Assembly (NCBI GenBank): GCA_021204625.1
Contig: JAJPZA010000016.1
Span: 1 to 53,507, forward strand
Reading direction: 5' to 3'
Length of the DNA: 53,507 nt
Source of the DNA: Clostridia bacterium
Lineage (GTDB): Bacteria > Bacillota > Clostridia > Christensenellales > Borkfalkiaceae
This document shows positions 35,894 through 44,548 of the stretch, piece by piece. The notes below the pieces were generated by a model. It did no database searches, had not been told where the DNA came from, and saw only the letters and a list, made by a program, of their open reading frames with translations. Position numbers and translations under genes: made by a program. Position 1 is the first letter of the stretch; each line of letters begins with the position of its first letter.

Positions 35894-36622
35894 ATGAGAG
35901 AAGATTACTGGGAGAGAGGCTATTACAGCCAGCCTTCTGCGGAGGAGCTGGAGACAAACAGCGAACTCACAAGAAGGAGGGCGGCCAAAAAGGGCACCGT
36001 CCTGGAGCCTGTCATAATACAGGGCCGGAATATCACCAAAAACTGGTGGGGAAATGCCTGGTGCCGCAATCTGGAAAAATACGCGGACTACGCAAACCGC
36101 CTGGACAGGGGCAAGCGTTATCTGCGCTCCGGCACAGTGCTGGACCTCAAGATAGACAAGGGCAAGGTCATGGCCAAAGTGCAGGGCTCCCGGCGCACCC
36201 CGTACAAGGTGGAAGTGCACATAAGCCCTCTTCCGGAAGAGAAGTGCCAGCGCATCATATCTCGTTGCGAGAAGAAGATCCAGAACATAGAGGACCTCAT
36301 GCTGGGCAACATCCCGCAGGAGATGCAGGACATAATCCTGGGCAAAGACGGCCTTTTCCCCACGCCACAGGAGATAAGCGTCTCATGCACATGCCCGGAC
36401 TGGGCCGTAATGTGCAAGCACGTGGCCGCCGTCCTGTACGGCATAGGCGCGCGCCTGGATGAAAAGCCCCTGCTCTTTTTTGAGCTCCGCGGCATAGATC
36501 CGGACAGCTTCGTTCAGGCTGCCATAGACAGCAAAGTGGACGAAATGCTCGCCAACGAAAGCAAGCCCAGCCCCCGCATCATAGACGATGAGGACGCCTG
36601 GAAGCTCTTCGGCCTCAGTTGA
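35894..36622 (+). CDS. SWIM zinc-finger protein
   Basis: A 242-residue protein with one SWIM finger, CTCPDWAVMCKHVAAVLY (CxC...CxH), near residue 165. The N-terminal half has NWWGNAWCRNLEKYADYANRL and RLDRGKRYLRSG, typical of the bacterial SWIM proteins encoded beside SNF2 helicases. Probably binds DNA or the helicase and directs it. GGGAG precedes ATG 35894. It is 119 nt downstream of the helicase, same strand, and closed by a terminator. Confidence 0.9.
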   Translation: MREDYWERGYYSQPSAEELETNSELTRRRAAKKGTVLEPVIIQGRNITKNWWGNAWCRNLEKYADYANRLDRGKRYLRSGTVLDLKIDKGKVMAKVQGSRRTPYKVEVHISPLPEEKCQRIISRCEKKIQNIEDLMLGNIPQEMQDIILGKDGLFPTPQEISVSCTCPDWAVMCKHVAAVLYGIGARLDEKPLLFFELRGIDPDSFVQAAIDSKVDEMLANESKPSPRIIDDEDAWKLFGLS

Positions 36623-36653
36623 TTCCCACAGCAAAACCCAATCCAGCCGCCAC

Positions 36654-36679
36654 AGCCCGGACTTCAATCCGGGCTTATT
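36654..36679 (+). terminator. Terminator of the SNF2-SWIM unit
   Basis: AGCCCGGA (36654-36661)/TCCGGGCT (36668-36675), followed by TATTTT. Confidence 0.8.
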
Positions 36680-36828
36680 TTGTGCCTTGTTTGCGCCATA
36701 TCCCTGCCCGTTTATGCGTTATGCGAATGGCCTAAAGCAGAAACATATGTTCGTGAAAAATCCGTTCCAAAAACTTGGTCCGTCTGCAGGGGCGGAATCC
36801 TCTGTCGGTGCCGTTCATATGACAAAGG

Positions 36829-36861
36829 AAAGCCGGCCTGCTTTTTCTGCAGACCGGCCTT
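36829..36861 (-). terminator. Terminator of the split MMPL operon
   Basis: AAAGCCGGCCTGC (36829-36841) pairs with GCAGACCGGCCTT (36849-36861), with two G-T pairs. The minus-strand tail has only TTT, so efficiency is uncertain. Confidence 0.65.
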
Positions 36862-36883
36862 GAACCTCATTTATACGGGTTCG

Positions 36884-38776
36884 TCAGTTGTCTTGTTTTG
36901 CGGGCTCTGCATCCCCGCTTTCAGCGGGCTCCGCTTCGCTTTCAGAGGGAGCGGCGGCCGGCTCTGCGGAATCTTCCGCGGGGGCTGCCGTGCCGTTTCT
37001 GCGTGCCTTGCGGGCCTCTCTGAAAGGCTTTATGTCCTTCCAGGATTTAGTCAGGAGCTTGTCTGAGACGGACAGGAGCGCGGGCAGGAAGAAGATTATG
37101 AGGATGAGGGCGGAGAGGCATCCGATGCCTAGGATTCTCAATATGCTGGCAATGGCGCCGGAGACGGTGAAGCTTATGATGAAGCATACGCAGATCATTA
37201 TGACCGCGGACGTTATGATGGCCGTTATGGACTTTTTCATGACTTCCGGCAGAGCGTCTTTCTTGGACAGGGTCCGGCGGATTTCTTTGTAGTATGAGGA
37301 GAGCAGGATGCCGTAGTCCACCATGGAGCCCATGAGTATGCACTGCACCATCATGAGCGCTATGAAGTACATTGTGCTGTTCATCGCGGCCATTACGGAC
37401 ATTGTCACGAACACTGCGCACTCTATGATGCACACAAGGAAGGCGGCTACTGAGAACTTCCTGAAGGTGAGGCATACCACTATGAAGATGACCACGGCCG
37501 TCAGAATGGATATCAGCATGTACTCGGAGTGGAAGGTGAGCGAGAGCTCGTATGACATTGCCGTGGAGCCTACAAGGTAATAATCGTTTTCCAGGGAGTT
37601 TGCAAGCGTGTCGTTCAGAGTCTCATAGAAACTGTATATCTCATCAGATTCGGGCACATAAGTTATGGTAAGTATCACTCTGGAGTACACATCGCCGTGA
37701 AGCTGAGGGATGTTTTCCTCTATCATTGCCTGGGCGGCAGACAGCATCGACACATACTCTTCCGGGATAACGGATGCGAATACATCATTCGTAACAAGGT
37801 CATCGCACAGGAAGGTTAACAGATCATACAGGGACATTGTCACTTCGGACAGGTCTGCCTGCTGTGACCAGTACAGAAGGTACAGAAGGGATATTGTGTT
37901 TGCATCCATCTGCACTGCTGTGGATTCTCCGGCGGCATCTGTGCTTGATCCCATCATAGCGGAGAACATATAGGCCATCAATGTGGGGGAGTATGTCTGG
38001 GTGCTCTGTATCATCGGAACCATGGTCTGCAGCAATGAAATCTGGTCAGCATATGATCCGAAGTAACTGGAGAAACTGGATGTGGCATCAAGGAAGTCTT
38101 CCACTGTCATTGTAGTGGCGCTCTTCATAGTGTACAGCAAGCCTATGTATGTTGACATTGAGCTCATTCCAAGCAGGTCAGCCATCTCCGTGGAAGTGTA
38201 TTCAGTTTCGTTATAAATGCCTTCAAAGATTCCCTGGTACTGGCTGTACTGCTGCAGCGTGGCAAGGGTGCTGTCATCCATCATGGATGTAACCATGCTG
38301 CTGCCAAGGAATTCGTCAGAGATTATGAAGCTCATAACCTGGTAGAAGGTAAGGTTCTGGATGTTTTCCGTGCCGTTTTCATAGACGTAGTACAGAAGGT
38401 CTACGTACATCTCATCCATGGTGAAGCCGGAATCCTCACCCATGTACTCTCCCATGGTGTCTGCCATTTCGGCGGCGGAGAGCTGGGAGCCGAACATGTA
38501 GTATCCATAGCCTTCAACTACGCAATCGTCATTTTCCAGAAGGTCTGAGACTATGGGCACTATGTTGTTCTCATCGGAAGTGCTGTATATGACAACCAGG
38601 GAGTCCTCGGGGAACTCGTCCATTATGTAGTCCATCTGGGCGTCGTTGGTGTAGGTTATGGTGGCGAGGGACTCTGTGTAGATCACAACAGCGAAGATTA
38701 CCACGCCGAGGATTGAGAGGACTATGCGGAACTTGTAGCAGAAGCGGCCTATGGCGCCGGCGATTTTGTCTATCAT
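36884..38776 (-). CDS. MMPL/RND-type exporter, second half
   Basis: A 630-residue membrane protein. One N-terminal membrane helix is followed by a large outside domain (about 40-400) unusually rich in Ser, Thr, Met and Tyr, then five or six membrane helices (about 405-575) with LMMVQCILMGSMVDYGILLSSYY, where the Asp of the proton relay is expected. The acidic/Ala-rich tail is cytoplasmic. It supplies the second repeat of a pump whose first repeat is encoded by the upstream gene. The two overlap by 4 nt (ATGA), so they are made in step. Family members export lipids, fatty acids or hydrophobic drugs; substrate unknown. Confidence 0.85.
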   Translation of the reverse strand: MIDKIAGAIGRFCYKFRIVLSILGVVIFAVVIYTESLATITYTNDAQMDYIMDEFPEDSLVVIYSTSDENNIVPIVSDLLENDDCVVEGYGYYMFGSQLSAAEMADTMGEYMGEDSGFTMDEMYVDLLYYVYENGTENIQNLTFYQVMSFIISDEFLGSSMVTSMMDDSTLATLQQYSQYQGIFEGIYNETEYTSTEMADLLGMSSMSTYIGLLYTMKSATTMTVEDFLDATSSFSSYFGSYADQISLLQTMVPMIQSTQTYSPTLMAYMFSAMMGSSTDAAGESTAVQMDANTISLLYLLYWSQQADLSEVTMSLYDLLTFLCDDLVTNDVFASVIPEEYVSMLSAAQAMIEENIPQLHGDVYSRVILTITYVPESDEIYSFYETLNDTLANSLENDYYLVGSTAMSYELSLTFHSEYMLISILTAVVIFIVVCLTFRKFSVAAFLVCIIECAVFVTMSVMAAMNSTMYFIALMMVQCILMGSMVDYGILLSSYYKEIRRTLSKKDALPEVMKKSITAIITSAVIMICVCFIISFTVSGAIASILRILGIGCLSALILIIFFLPALLSVSDKLLTKSWKDIKPFREARKARRNGTAAPAEDSAEPAAAPSESEAEPAESGDAEPAKQDN

Positions 38777-39957
38777 GCTGTCGCCTCCTTTATGGCGTCA
38801 TTCGCGCATATTACAGGTGCAACAGAGGAATCCTCGGAAATTATGGCAGGGCTCTCCGGCTCTTCTGATGCAGGTGCGGCGTCATTTTCTGCGGGGTCCG
38901 GGCCAGATCCGGCGGAAGGTGGAGTGGTGCCCCTGCGGCGGGCGCGGCGCTCGCGGATCTTCTGCATGATGTATGCCTTGCTGCTCTTTTCCAGGGCTTT
39001 GTCAGACCAGATTATGAGCGTAGGCATTATGGTGAAGACGCATACGAGAGAGAACAGGACTCCCTTGGCGAACACGAGCCCCATGTCCATGCCTATCGTG
39101 AAGCTCATGAGAAGCAGAACGAGGAGGCCAACGATTGTCGTGAACGCGCTGGAGGAGATGGAGCCCATGGACTTTGCAACGGTATTTTCCATTGCCTTTT
39201 CCTTGCTCAGCCTGCCTTCCAGTGTCTTGCGCTCCTGGTTGTAGCGGGTCATCAGCATTATGGAGTAGTCTATGGAAAGTATCAGCTGCATGACCGCTCC
39301 TATGGCGAACGTCATGGAAGAGATTGTCAGGAATATGAGGTTGGTGCCCATGTTTATGAGCACTGCCACGCCCAGGGTTACCAGCATCAGAACCGGCTCC
39401 ATGAATGCATGGCATAGGATCAGCAGGACGACAAGGACTATGGCCACGGCTTCAGGTATCAGCGTGGAAACGAGGGACATGGAGTCGTCTCCGTTTACGG
39501 TGAAGTAGGACCGGAGCGTGTAGCCCTCGCCTTTGTACTTGGACACCAGGTCCTTCATAAGGGCCTGCCCTTCGGATTCGTCCGTCGTCACTGTGGTTAT
39601 GACGTACAGAGTGTAGCCTTCCTCGTCATTGTTGTATCGGTCAGAACCTGCCTCCCAGGCAACGGATGAGATGCCCTCCGTACCGGAGAGCTCCGTATAG
39701 AGGTCCGTCTTCTGGTCATCCGTAAGATCAGAGAACATGAGCCGGAAAGTGCAGTTCACTTCGGTCTGCGGGAAGTAGTCCTCGTTCTCAATTATGTCCA
39801 GGCCCTGCCTCATGGAAGAGGACGCCGGAAGGTAGGCCGTGAGGTCCTCGTTGATGTTCACGAAGAACATCATCACCACGGACCCGGCCATAACCACCAG
39901 CGTTATTATGAAGAACCAGAGCCGGTGTTTTACAAGAAAATGCGCAAATCTTTTCAA
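38773..39957 (-). CDS. MMPL/RND-type exporter, first half
   Basis: A 394-residue membrane protein: helix 1 (about 12-34), an outside domain (about 35-165), five helices (about 170-330) including QLILSIDYSIMLMTRYNQER, which holds the proton-relay Asp and the conserved Tyr, and a Ser/Pro/Ala/Glu-rich tail. YdfJ-like MMPL pumps are normally one chain of about 1000 residues; here the halves are separate genes with ATGA overlap. It starts at a TTG (39957) after GAGGTG. A TetR-family gene diverges from its start and very likely represses it. Confidence 0.85.
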   Translation of the reverse strand: MKRFAHFLVKHRLWFFIITLVVMAGSVVMMFFVNINEDLTAYLPASSSMRQGLDIIENEDYFPQTEVNCTFRLMFSDLTDDQKTDLYTELSGTEGISSVAWEAGSDRYNNDEEGYTLYVITTVTTDESEGQALMKDLVSKYKGEGYTLRSYFTVNGDDSMSLVSTLIPEAVAIVLVVLLILCHAFMEPVLMLVTLGVAVLINMGTNLIFLTISSMTFAIGAVMQLILSIDYSIMLMTRYNQERKTLEGRLSKEKAMENTVAKSMGSISSSAFTTIVGLLVLLLMSFTIGMDMGLVFAKGVLFSLVCVFTIMPTLIIWSDKALEKSSKAYIMQKIRERRARRRGTTPPSAGSGPDPAENDAAPASEEPESPAIISEDSSVAPVICANDAIKEATA

Positions 39958-39988
39958 GTTTACACCTCAATGCAAAAGCAACATAATG

Positions 39989-40017
39989 TTGACAAAAATT
40001 ATCGGTCAAATTATAAT
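39989..40017 (+). promoter_or_regulatory. Consensus promoter of the TetR gene, overlapping a dyad
   Basis: TTGACA (39989-39994), 17-nt spacer, TATAAT (40012-40017): an exact sigma-A consensus. TTGAC (39989-39993) is mirrored by GTCAA (40004-40008), which may be the TetR operator. On the other strand TTGACC (40003-40008) could serve as the -35 of the MMPL operon, so the two promoters overlap. Confidence 0.8.
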
Positions 40018-40138
40018 CAAGGTATAGCAAACAGTCAAGACCGGTGCCGCTTGCAGGTTGTTTCAAAAGCGTTGTATTTAGTTGCGAAGTAAACAAACCT
40101 GGGAGTTTTGTATCTTAAATCAACAAAGGAGGCCTGTT

Positions 40139-40747
40139 TTGTCCAATTCATCCAAAACATATCAAAATAAGGCCCCGGTTATCCCGGAGCCCTCCTTGGC
40201 GCCCGGGATTCCGTCACCAGTGAAGGAGAACCAGAGGGTGCGCCTTACCAAGGCTCTTTTGAAGGACGCCCTCATAGACATCCTGCAGACCACGCCCATG
40301 CAAAAGGTCACCATCTCAGCCGTATGCGAAAGGGCCGGCATCAACCGCACGACTTTTTACAAGCACTACACAGACGAGATTTCGCTGTATTACGATGTCC
40401 AGAATGAAGTTCTGGACATGCTGCGCAATGTCCTTTCCGTGCACGGTCTGGACTGCCTTGAAATCCTGTTCACATTCATAAAAGAGAACGGCAAAATTTC
40501 CAATGTAATCTTCAACGCAGGCATAGACAACAACCTCCCGCAGAAGATTTTCTCGCTTCCCGAGATACGAGAACTCATCCTGCAGGAGTACAAGGGCCCC
40601 GCAGACCCTCATTTCCAGCAGATTTTCTACTTCATCTGCTACGGCGGATACGCGCTCATAAAGGACTGGGTAAACAATGACTTCAACGCCACCGCTTCAG
40701 AGATGGCGGACACCATAAAATATATAGTGAAAAAGCTCCTTGGCTAG
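40139..40747 (+). CDS. TetR-family repressor (MMPL operon)
   Basis: A 202-residue regulator. After a Pro-rich N-terminal tail of about 35 residues comes the helix-turn-helix: TKALLKDALIDILQ, KVTISAVCERAGINRTTFYKHY. The C-terminal domain holds the usual ligand and dimer helices. It starts at TTG 40139, since AAAGGAGG (40125-40132) is 6 nt upstream and no ATG is near. Divergent from the split exporter; TetR proteins next to pumps usually bind the pump's substrate and release the shared operator. Confidence 0.88.
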   Translation: MSNSSKTYQNKAPVIPEPSLAPGIPSPVKENQRVRLTKALLKDALIDILQTTPMQKVTISAVCERAGINRTTFYKHYTDEISLYYDVQNEVLDMLRNVLSVHGLDCLEILFTFIKENGKISNVIFNAGIDNNLPQKIFSLPEIRELILQEYKGPADPHFQQIFYFICYGGYALIKDWVNNDFNATASEMADTIKYIVKKLLG

Positions 40748-40841
40748 CCGAAGGCTCATTTCCATAAGATTTCGACAAAAGCGCAATACAGAACCTGTTT
40801 TTGACAAAAGCGCAATATCATGCCCGTGTAAAGCATATCAA

Positions 40842-40877
40842 AAGCCCCCGCGCCGTACGGCATGAGGGCTTGTATTT
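40842..40877. terminator. Two-way terminator between convergent genes
   Basis: AAGCCC (40842-40847)/GGGCTT (40866-40871) around an inner CCGTACGG palindrome, with T on the plus side and a TTGATATG tail on the minus side. It separates the TetR gene and the minus-strand gene at 40908. Confidence 0.65.
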
Positions 40878-40907
40878 TACCTGTATGAAATTACCATTCC
40901 ATACGCA

Positions 40908-41963
40908 TTAAAGGGATACGGAAATCACGTTGTACATTCTCTCGCGCACATACATCCTGTACTTCTTTCCCGCGGATTCAAAGAGCACGTACACCTTGCT
41001 GTTGGATACCGTAAGGCCCTCCGTCATGGAAGGAAGTGTGTAGGTCGCGTCAAGGTTGGAGGAGTCCAGGTAGTAGAGATCCAGCTGCACGGTAGTATTG
41101 TCTGCTGTGAGGAGGTCCAGCGTCCCGGGTGTTGCGGCATTGGCCTTTGCGAGGTCATACACGTAGATATGGCTGTTGGCAAGGCCGTAGCTCTCGGAGA
41201 GGGCTGCTTTGCCGTCTGAGATGGCAAAGCCCTGAATCTGGGAAGCGGTGGAGTATGCGCAGGACGGGATGGAGCTGAAGCCCTTCTCATCGTCCGCGTC
41301 TTTGTCCAGTTTGTATACGATGGCCGTGTTCTCATCCCCTGCGGGAGTTGTTATCTTGTGCTCATCTATCGTGGGGTAGTTGCCGGCGCGGTAGAACTCG
41401 CCCGCATACAGGGCCTCGCCTTCGGCGTCATAGAACAGGTATGCCACGTTGAAGACCTTGCCGTCTCCCTCGTCGGCGGCGTCCACAACGAATCCGGCGC
41501 CGATGTTCATGGTGCCGCCCGTGGCGGTTGCGCTGGATACGAGGGTGTCATAATCCATTGTGTAGATGTCCATCTCGGAGGAGAGCCATACATGAGTTCC
41601 GTCTGAGGCAATGCCTCCGCAGTGTCCCGAGAAGTCCGATCCGTCTGCCGTCTTGAGGGTGACATAGCTTTCCGCATCGCTGCCATCATTGATAACATAG
41701 ATGCGGGAGGCGGAGCCGTCCACCATGTAGCAGCACATGAAGAAAGTGGTGTCTCCGTTCTCATCCGTGTATGACCCCAAGCCCTGGGGCACGACGCCGT
41801 CCTCCAGGCCGGGGATTGCGAACTCTGTCTTGAAGCTGTCCAGGTCCTTGTATGAGTCTGCATAGAACCATACGAGCAGGAATATTCCCAAAACAACCAC
41901 GATGCAGACTATTACGATGACCACAATCAGAAGGTTTCTGAGCCAGCGTGCCAATTTGCGCAT
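40908..41963 (-). CDS. Membrane-anchored protein of unknown function, possibly a beta-propeller
   Basis: A 351-residue protein with one strong N-terminal membrane helix (about 12-35) and a large outside part. That part has repeated short strand-turn segments such as GLGSYTDENGDTTFFMCCYM, THVWLSSEMDIYTMDYDTL and SKVYVLFESAGKKYRMYV, a pattern seen in propeller proteins. I cannot name a family or function. The ATG at 41963 (MRKLARW) is 8 nt from AAGGA and preferred over the one 9 nt upstream. Confidence 0.6.
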   Translation of the reverse strand: MRKLARWLRNLLIVVIVIVCIVVVLGIFLLVWFYADSYKDLDSFKTEFAIPGLEDGVVPQGLGSYTDENGDTTFFMCCYMVDGSASRIYVINDGSDAESYVTLKTADGSDFSGHCGGIASDGTHVWLSSEMDIYTMDYDTLVSSATATGGTMNIGAGFVVDAADEGDGKVFNVAYLFYDAEGEALYAGEFYRAGNYPTIDEHKITTPAGDENTAIVYKLDKDADDEKGFSSIPSCAYSTASQIQGFAISDGKAALSESYGLANSHIYVYDLAKANAATPGTLDLLTADNTTVQLDLYYLDSSNLDATYTLPSMTEGLTVSNSKVYVLFESAGKKYRMYVRERMYNVISVSL

Positions 41964-42182
41964 ATTATACATCCTTAACTGTTTTCTCTCATTGAGATAC
42001 GCGGCACAATGTCTAATAACTGTCGCATATCTTCATAGATTGTACCATACCGAAGGCATCCTTTGCAATGTCATTGCCTTGCACTTGTATTGAAAAGCTA
42101 TTGCAGGCAAAACGGAAGGGGGAATCGTGTCAAAAGCGTGTCAAAAACCGCCCGAAAAGCTGTATTTTCTATCTTCAAGCAA

Positions 42183-42210
42183 GAAAAAAAAAGTGCCACA
42201 TATGTGACAC
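42183..42210 (-). terminator. Terminator of tRNA-Pro
   Basis: On the minus strand GTGTCACATATGTGGCAC folds on itself and runs into nine T. Confidence 0.85.
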
Positions 42211-42214
42211 CTTT

Positions 42215-42290
42215 TGGTCGAGGCGGCGGGATTCGAACCCACGACCTTATGGTCCCGAACCATACGCGCTACCAACTGCGCTACACCTCG
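42215..42290 (-). tRNA. tRNA-Pro (CGG)
   Basis: 76 nt on the minus strand with encoded CCA. Acceptor CGAGGTG/CGCCTCG, D-arm with AGTTGGTA, anticodon stem TATGG/CCATA with loop TTCGGGA (anticodon CGG), and T-loop TTCGAAT. It reads CCG codons. It lies in single copy with its own promoter and terminator and next to a likely mobile or defence-related cluster. Confidence 0.97.
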
Positions 42291-42301
42291 TTGCAACTAT
42301 T

Positions 42302-42330
42302 ATTATAAAGGCTTGTCATGTTTTCGTCAA
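42302..42330 (-). promoter_or_regulatory. Promoter of tRNA-Pro
   Basis: On the minus strand TTGACG (42325-42330), 17-nt spacer, TATAAT (42302-42307). Confidence 0.88.
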
Positions 42331-42391
42331 TTGATTTTGCCCGTTTGTGCAAAATCATTCGGCGGACGGTTGTGCCATGTCAATGTGGAAT

Positions 42392-43141
42392 TCACAGCTC
42401 TATAGGAGGTATGCCGTTCAATACAAGATGGTCATTGACATTGCCTATGATTTCACGTATTCTGCCTTCCGCATGCCTGCGCCTGGCATAACGCATGAGA
42501 GAGGCTTTGTTTATCCGGAAAGTTACAAAGGCATGCGCAAACATCCTGGGATATTCTCCGGGAGAGAAAGCAATCATTATCGCAGGGTCCGATACAACTT
42601 CAACGAAGAATTTTTCCAGATTTTCATGCCAGAAAACCATCTTGTCCGCCGGATATTGCTTGACCAATGGCAGGACTATAATGGATCCCATCTCAATGTA
42701 TAAGCTTAAGACTTCAAGAGACGGATCCATCAATACATGTTTTTGATACCGGTTATACAGTACATCAAAGATATAGGGCAGGCATTCCTTCTCAACAAAG
42801 ACATAGATTACGTTTTTTGCAATCAGGTGGTTTACAAAAGCATTCAGTTGGTCGGTTTCAAATATAACGAATCTCAGGTATTCGAATTGGTCATGAAGCC
42901 ATGTGGCAATCTCAATTGCCTCATCAGTATAGATATGGCGGTAGAAGATCTTGCTGGTATCAAGGGTGTACGTGTTCTTCTGCAAACGCCGGATGACATT
43001 TTCCGTGACCATTTTATGCAACATATTGTTGAAAGACGCCGTCCCCAGCGTATATCCGGCATCTATGAAGGACTGTCTCAGGTCCTGTTTTGTGAAGGTG
43101 TCCTTTTCCCGGACGCCTTGAAGGTATCTGTCATAATCCAT
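42392..43141 (-). CDS. AbiEi/DUF6577-like protein, copy 2
   Basis: A 249-residue protein beginning MDYDRYLQGVREKDTFTKQD. The N-terminal 65 residues look like a winged helix (TKQDLRQSFIDAGYTLG...VIRRLQKNTYTLD), as in AbiEi antitoxins. The rest includes TDEAIEIATWLHDQF, FVEKECLPYIFDVLY and the end block INKASLMRYARRRHAEGRI. It is a tandem duplicate of the gene just upstream. No nucleotidyltransferase toxin (AbiEii) is beside it. Family assignment is from memory and tentative. The ribosome site is weak (AGGG, 12 nt away). Confidence 0.6.
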   Translation of the reverse strand: MDYDRYLQGVREKDTFTKQDLRQSFIDAGYTLGTASFNNMLHKMVTENVIRRLQKNTYTLDTSKIFYRHIYTDEAIEIATWLHDQFEYLRFVIFETDQLNAFVNHLIAKNVIYVFVEKECLPYIFDVLYNRYQKHVLMDPSLEVLSLYIEMGSIIVLPLVKQYPADKMVFWHENLEKFFVEVVSDPAIMIAFSPGEYPRMFAHAFVTFRINKASLMRYARRRHAEGRIREIIGNVNDHLVLNGIPPIEL

Positions 43142-43167
43142 GATATTTTGCCCTGTGCGGCAGTAAT

Positions 43168-43902
43168 CTAAAGATCTATGCTTGCGCCCCTTATATTGGC
43201 CATATCCGCTATCCTGCGCAGCTTTTCGTCCGCATGCCTGCGCCTGGCATATCTCATGAGCGAGGCCTTATTGATCCTAAATGATTCAAAAGCTTGCCTA
43301 AACATTCCGGGATATTCGCCAGAAGAGAAGGTCGTTCTTATTGTGGGTTCTGCAATAGAATCAACTAAAAACTTCTCAAGATTTTCATGCCAGAAAACCA
43401 TTTTGTCTGCCGGATACTGCTTGACTAGAGGCAAGACAACAATAGTGTTCGTATCGAAATATAAGCCGAACATATCCAGAGTTGGGTCTCGCAGCACACT
43501 GCGGTTGTATTTTTCATACAAGACCTCGAAGATATAAGACACACATTCTTTTTCCACAAAGACATAGATTACATTTCGGGCAATCAGGTGGTTAAGAAAT
43601 GCATTCAGCTGATCCAGCTCGAATATAACGAAAGTCAGATATTTGAATTGGTCATGCAGCCATGTGGCAATCTCAATCGCCTCATCCGTATAGATATGGC
43701 GGTAGAAAACCTTGCTGGTATCAAGGGTGTACGTGTTCTTCTGCAAGCGCCGGATAATATTTTCCGTGACCATCTTCTGCAGTTCCATTGTGAATGACGT
43801 ATTCCCTAGCGTATATCCGGCATCTATGAAGGACTGTCTCAGGTCCTGTTTTGTGAAGGTGTCCTTTCCCAGGACGCCTTGAAGGTATCTGTCGTAATCC
43901 AT
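43168..43902 (-). CDS. AbiEi/DUF6577-like protein, copy 1
   Basis: A 244-residue protein, first of the tandem pair. It shares with copy 2 the start (MDYDRYLQGV), the winged-helix segment and PADKMVFWHENLEKF, but its middle (DPTLDMFGLYFDTNTIVVLP) and C-terminal end differ. CGGAG lies 8 nt before ATG 43902, a better site than copy 2 has. The 26-nt gap between the two genes suggests one transcript. If these are antitoxin-like repressors, the partner is missing or lies elsewhere. Confidence 0.62.
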   Translation of the reverse strand: MDYDRYLQGVLGKDTFTKQDLRQSFIDAGYTLGNTSFTMELQKMVTENIIRRLQKNTYTLDTSKVFYRHIYTDEAIEIATWLHDQFKYLTFVIFELDQLNAFLNHLIARNVIYVFVEKECVSYIFEVLYEKYNRSVLRDPTLDMFGLYFDTNTIVVLPLVKQYPADKMVFWHENLEKFLVDSIAEPTIRTTFSSGEYPGMFRQAFESFRINKASLMRYARRRHADEKLRRIADMANIRGASIDL

Positions 43903-44356
43903 GATAATGCTCCGTGCGGGTGCAATTAGACTTACCGCTGGATAGAGGAACGTATATGCCCCAGATTCGTGCCGTGCATTCCATACCCTATGCCGTATGA
44001 GCCCGTTCATAGAATGAAAACAGACTCCGGATGGCAGCCTGTCCGGTTATTAAAACTTCCGCTCACAGCAGGACTCTCTGCTTTTTACAGAGGCGCGTGC
44101 CTCCATACATTCGGGAGGGGTCTTCCAGTTGACATTATTTTACATTTTCCACAGAGCAGACGCAAGCGTTTCAAAAGGATTTCCGGATGGGCGCTTGCGT
44201 TTTGGCGTCTCGGTTCATAGCGGGATATAGCCATTTTGACGTTTCTCGCAGCCTTTAAGGGCCAAGGTCCGGAGATGCGGCCGGAGGCGGATTGGGAGCC
44301 AGCCTGGCGTTTGCGGATGACTGGTTTGTGTGATAAAAATTTCACAGAAAAAAAGC
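43903..44356. other. Intergenic region with a large hairpin
   Basis: No gene is supported. ACGCAAGCG (44160-44168) pairs with CGCTTGCGT (44192-44200), followed on the plus strand by TTTTGG, which could be a weak terminator. Confidence 0.4.
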
Positions 44357-44385
44357 TTGACATCGTGAAATTTGAAGCGTATTAT
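44357..44385 (+). promoter_or_regulatory. Promoter of the HTH-nucleotidyltransferase gene
   Basis: TTGACA (44357-44362), 17-nt spacer, TATTAT (44380-44385). Confidence 0.82.
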
Positions 44386-44403
44386 AATAAACAATCGTTT
44401 ATT
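44386..44403 (+). promoter_or_regulatory. Palindromic operator at the transcription start
   Basis: AATAAAC (44386-44392), AATC, GTTTATT (44397-44403): a perfect 7-bp dyad directly after the -10 box. The HTH protein encoded next is the likely binder, giving autorepression. Confidence 0.7.
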
Positions 44404-44548
44404 TTTAGAATGGACGCATTTTCACTTGCGTGTTTGCGGAGAGGGTTAAGTGCAGGAGCTGCACGTATGGAATTTTGGAATATGCTGAAACGGCATGAAA
44501 AGGAAGATATGGAATACGCAAAATCGGCGTGCGTCAGGGAGGGAGAAT

